Under the pieces are notes generated by a model, which was not told where the DNA came from, did no database searches, and was given only the letters and a program-made list of their open reading frames with translations. Below are positions 31,633 to 33,971 of a DNA stretch of 33,971 nt, in pieces; the first letter of the stretch is position 1, and the number at the start of each line of letters is the position of its first letter. The DNA is taken from NCBI RefSeq assembly GCF_910587525.1, contig NZ_CAJULS010000011.1:1-33971 (forward strand), written 5' to 3'. The position numbers and the translations under genes are program-made. The stretch comes from an uncultured Oscillibacter sp. (lineage in GTDB: Bacteria; Bacillota; Clostridia; Oscillospirales; Oscillospiraceae).

Positions 31633-31677
31633 CGCCCCTCAACGTCTCAACAAAACTCTATTTTTTCCCGGAGCCGT

Positions 31678-31704
31678 CTAGAACTATTCCTGCGGGCATA
31701 GCCT
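31678..31704 (+). promoter_or_regulatory. Candidate sigma-E-type promoter of the LysM-GH18 gene
   Basis: CTA (31678-31680), a 16-base spacer and CATAGCCT (31697-31704) resemble the mother-cell pattern ATA, 16-17 bases, CATAnnnT, with one -35 mismatch. The related Bacillus gene yaaH is sigma-E controlled. Confidence 0.4.
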
Positions 31705-31723
31705 GAAAGAGAGGTGATGTTCC

Positions 31724-32998
31724 ATGACGATCCATGTTGTCCGGTCCGGGGAGACCCTGGACTCCATAGCCGCCCTCTACGGGGTGGACCCCGCCCTGCT
31801 GGGCTCCGCCAACGACGTTCCCGCCGGTGGGGCCCTGGCGGTGGGGCAGACCCTGGTGGTCCGCTTTCCCCGGCAGATCCACGCCGTCCGGTCCGGGGAG
31901 ACCCTTAGCTCCATTGCCGCGGCCTACGGAACGGACACCCGCGCCCTCTGGCAGAACAACTGGGTTCTGGGCGGCGGAGACGCGCTGCAGGAGGGGCAGC
32001 TTTTGGTGATCTCCTATTTTGATGAGAAAATCGGCGCGGCCGCCTTCAACGGCTATGCCTATCCCTTCATCAATCCCCGGCTGCTGGAGGCGCAGCTGCC
32101 CTATCTCACATATATGGCTCCCTTTACATACGGCATTGACGCCAAAGGAGGATTACTGTCCCTGGACGACGGCGCCATGATTTCCGCCACCCGGTCCCAC
32201 GGCACCCGCCCGGTGATGCACCTGTCCACCCTCACGGAGTCCGGTGGCTTCGACACGGGGCGGGGCGCCATGGTGCTGACGGACTATGCCATGCAGAACC
32301 GCCTGATAGACGAAATATTCTGGGTAATCGGAGAAAAGGATTATGTGGGGTTGGACGTGGACTTTGAGTACCTGCCTGGCTATCTGGCGGCGGCCTACGC
32401 AGCCTTTTTGGACCGTCTCCACCGAATGCTCCGGGCCCGGGGACTGTTCCTCTGGGCGGCTCTGGCCCCCAAGACCTCTGCCGCCCAGCGGGGGCTGTTG
32501 TACGAGGCCCATGACTACGCCGGCGTCAGCGCCGCTGTGGATGGGGTGCTGCTGATGACATACGAGTGGGGCTATACCGCCGGGCCGCCCATGGCGGTGG
32601 CTCCGCTTCCCAATGTCCGGGCGGTGCTGGACTACGCCGTCACGGAGATTCCCGCCGGGAAGATCTTTTTGGGGATTCCCAATTACGGCTACGACTGGCC
32701 TCTGCCCTTTGTCCGGGGGACTACACGGGCCCAGTCCATCTCCAATCAGCGGGCTATTGAGCTGGCGCTGGAACATGACATTGCCATCCAGTTTGACGAG
32801 ACCGCCCAGTCCCCCTTCTTCCACTACACTGACGCCGGGGGCACGGTCCACGAGGTCTGGTTTGAGGACGCCCGAAGCATGGATGCCAAGCTGCGGCTCA
32901 TTGCGGAGTATGGCTTCCAGGGCGGTGGGGTATGGAACCTGATGCGGCCCTTTTCTCAGATCTGGCAGGTGATGGCAGCGCTGTACGATATCTGGTAA
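31724..32998 (+). CDS. LysM-GH18 spore peptidoglycan hydrolase (SleL/YaaH-like)
   Basis: This 424-residue protein has two LysM modules (about 2-47 and 51-97, each with VRSGETL-SIAA-YG) followed by a glycoside hydrolase 18 barrel (about 108-424). The catalytic stretch V-G-L-D-V-D-F-E has D211, D213 and the acid E215. This is the layout of SleL/YaaH, an N-acetylglucosaminidase that degrades spore cortex fragments during germination. There is no signal peptide, as expected for a protein made in the mother cell and placed on the forespore. The ATG follows GAGAGGTGATGTTCC. Confidence 0.92.
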   Translation: MTIHVVRSGETLDSIAALYGVDPALLGSANDVPAGGALAVGQTLVVRFPRQIHAVRSGETLSSIAAAYGTDTRALWQNNWVLGGGDALQEGQLLVISYFDEKIGAAAFNGYAYPFINPRLLEAQLPYLTYMAPFTYGIDAKGGLLSLDDGAMISATRSHGTRPVMHLSTLTESGGFDTGRGAMVLTDYAMQNRLIDEIFWVIGEKDYVGLDVDFEYLPGYLAAAYAAFLDRLHRMLRARGLFLWAALAPKTSAAQRGLLYEAHDYAGVSAAVDGVLLMTYEWGYTAGPPMAVAPLPNVRAVLDYAVTEIPAGKIFLGIPNYGYDWPLPFVRGTTRAQSISNQRAIELALEHDIAIQFDETAQSPFFHYTDAGGTVHEVWFEDARSMDAKLRLIAEYGFQGGGVWNLMRPFSQIWQVMAALYDIW

Positions 32999-33000
32999 GA

Positions 33001-33041
33001 CGGGACCGGGCAGCTGTCATTTTGACAGCTGCCCGGTCCCG
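33001..33041. terminator. Bidirectional terminator between SleL-like and zinc-ribbon genes
   Basis: An 18-bp perfect stem (33001-33018 with 33024-33041) closes a 5-base ATTTT loop, three bases after the SleL-like stop and next to the stop of the opposing gene at 33043. It lacks a T-run, but its length and site between convergent genes argue for termination in both directions. Confidence 0.7.
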
Positions 33042-33042
33042 T

Positions 33043-33315
33043 TCAGACCTCTTTCCACCGCTTCAGTGTAGGGAACCAGCTCCGCATCATCTTCTCCGCC
33101 TCTTCCTGCGTGCCCATGGGGTGACCGTTCTCCGCGTTGAACTTCAGATTGAAGGCTATGATGTCGTCCATCGTGGCGTCAGGGGCGGTGAAGCCCCCAT
33201 TCTGGTAGCAGTAGCGGCAGTAGTCGGCGCTGGGGGTGCCGTCCGTCTCGGTGCCCGTGTCCTGAAGCCTGTCCAAGGGCATACCGCAGCACTGACAAAA
33301 TTTTCGTTCTTCCAT
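33043..33315 (-). CDS. Small putative zinc-ribbon protein
   Basis: This 90-residue protein has a zinc ribbon: C7/C10 in FCQCCGMPL and C33/C36 in YCRYCYQ, followed by a helical tail (ATMDDIIAFNLKF, EEAEKMMRSWFPTLKRW). It matches the small zinc-ribbon family often found next to transcription regulators; its function is not established. I chose the ATG at 33315, eight bases after a perfect AAGGAGG, over the longer frame from 33378. It lies downstream of the WYL regulator gene, behind that gene's terminator. Confidence 0.85.
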   Translation of the reverse strand: MEERKFCQCCGMPLDRLQDTGTETDGTPSADYCRYCYQNGGFTAPDATMDDIIAFNLKFNAENGHPMGTQEEAEKMMRSWFPTLKRWKEV

Positions 33316-33379
33316 TGAGAAAACCTCCTTATGTTGGAAGGGGTCTGTTCCCCTGTCTCTGGCATAAGGATACGCCATA

Positions 33380-33404
33380 AAACCTGACAGGGTCTGTCAG
33401 GTTT
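33380..33404 (-). terminator. Terminator overlapping the end of the WYL regulator gene
   Basis: AAACCTGACA (33404-33395 on the minus strand) pairs with TGTCAGGTTT (33389-33380) around a 5-base loop and is followed by a fourth T. The TGA stop (33399-33397) lies within the stem, so the gene's last codons form the hairpin. Confidence 0.7.
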
Positions 33405-33971
33405 CATAGACCGCCGAAAGTTTTTTGATCTCTTCGGTGAGGAGCTCCCGCCAATAGGCCGGCGACAGTACCTCCAGCTGACTGCCAAAGGACAGGAGAA
33501 AGGACAGCAGCCACTGGTCCTCCGGGAAATTGCACTCCACCAGCAGGCGGCCGTCCGGCAGGGGGATGATTTGCCCCGGATGGAAGTAGTCCCGTACCCG
33601 CCAGGCGGCAGAGGAGGTGAAGCGCAGCCGCAGGTCCACGCCCCGGTAGTCCGGGGACGGCGGGGCCTCCAGGCGCTCCGGGGGACGGCGGGACGGACAG
33701 GTTCCCTCCTCCGGCGAAAGGTCCTCCATCCGCATCAGACGGAAAATCCGCCAGTCCTGCCGCTTTTGGCAAAAGGCCGAGAGATACCAGCACCCGCCCT
33801 TGAACACCAGCCGGGCGGGCTCCACGGTGCGGCGGCTCTGCTCCCCGGCGGAGCTGTAATAGGTGAAGGACAAGGGCCTGCGGGCCAGGATGGCCCCCTT
33901 CACCAGGGCGAAGTTCTCCCGTTCCGCCGCCCCGCTGCCCCAGTCGGTGAAGTCCACCTCCAGCCAGTCGC
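33397..33971 (-). CDS. WYL-domain transcriptional regulator, C-terminal part
   Basis: The frame runs off the window edge (…DWLEVDFTDW at the top), so the N-terminal helix-turn-helix is missing from view. What remains is a WYL domain: ILARRPLSFTYYSSAGEQSRRTVEPARLVFKGGCWYLSAFC, then FRLMRMEDL, and the C-terminal extension with DYRGVDLRLRFTSSAAWRVRDYF typical of YafY-type regulators. WYL domains sense nucleic acid or small ligands. An apparent GTG start at 33957 is internal. It probably controls its own unit, which may include the zinc-ribbon gene. Confidence 0.85.
   Translation of the reverse strand, partial: DWLEVDFTDWGSGAAERENFALVKGAILARRPLSFTYYSSAGEQSRRTVEPARLVFKGGCWYLSAFCQKRQDWRIFRLMRMEDLSPEEGTCPSRRPPERLEAPPSPDYRGVDLRLRFTSSAAWRVRDYFHPGQIIPLPDGRLLVECNFPEDQWLLSFLLSFGSQLEVLSPAYWRELLTEEIKKLSAVYET

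Noticed and set aside
1..33971. CRISPR array, IS element, integrase or attachment site, tRNA
   Set aside because: Read through on both strands; no spaced repeats, transposase motifs or tRNA-like folds were seen. Short RNA genes could still be missed by eye.

Overview
The window looks like a chromosomal segment of a high-GC, spore-forming Firmicute, most like gut Clostridia of the Oscillospiraceae type. The evidence is strong AGGAGG-type ribosome binding sites, a yqfC-yqfD-phoH-ybeY block, ylbJ and a SleL-like spore hydrolase, together with GC-rich codon use. No rRNA, tRNA, IS element, phage gene or CRISPR array is visible. The taxonomic placement is inference.

Region 1 (1-4007): an UlaG-like metallo-beta-lactamase-fold hydrolase on the minus strand is followed by a long structured leader and a complete TRAP transporter (dctQ, dctM, lipoprotein dctP) on the plus strand. 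Region 2 (4184-14187) is the metabolic core. It holds a PPC/DUF296-domain protein, a full acetoin-dehydrogenase-type complex (E1 alpha, E1 beta, E2, and an E3 with its own lipoyl domain), a threonine-dehydrogenase-like zinc enzyme, and a second, divergent E1 alpha/E1 beta/E2 set that has no E3 of its own. The second E1 alpha lacks the HGH residues of the conserved active-site loop.

Region 3 (14359-19610, minus strand) holds a sigma-54 enhancer-binding activator with its apparent target: a dicarboxylate/amino-acid:cation symporter followed by diaminopimelate decarboxylase (lysA) and a small GNAT acetyltransferase. A near-consensus -24/-12 promoter lies in front of the symporter, and three regularly spaced CTGAWWTCAG-type palindromes lie 120-190 bp further upstream.

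Region 4 (19678-26678) is housekeeping and sporulation: recD2, a small membrane protein, ybeY, phoH, yqfD and yqfC on the minus strand, and ylbJ diverging on the plus strand behind a good sigma-E-type promoter. Region 5 (26749-33971) holds deoC, a second MBL hydrolase, an SLH-domain trypsin-like protease, a HAD phosphatase, a ZIP metal transporter, a LysM-GH18 spore hydrolase, a small zinc-ribbon protein and the C-terminal part of a WYL regulator cut by the window edge.

The most interesting points are the tandem dehydrogenase complexes with an altered second E1, the self-contained sigma-54 module controlling transport plus lysA, the near-identical lipoyl domains on E2 and E3, and an unusually large set of intercistronic hairpins.
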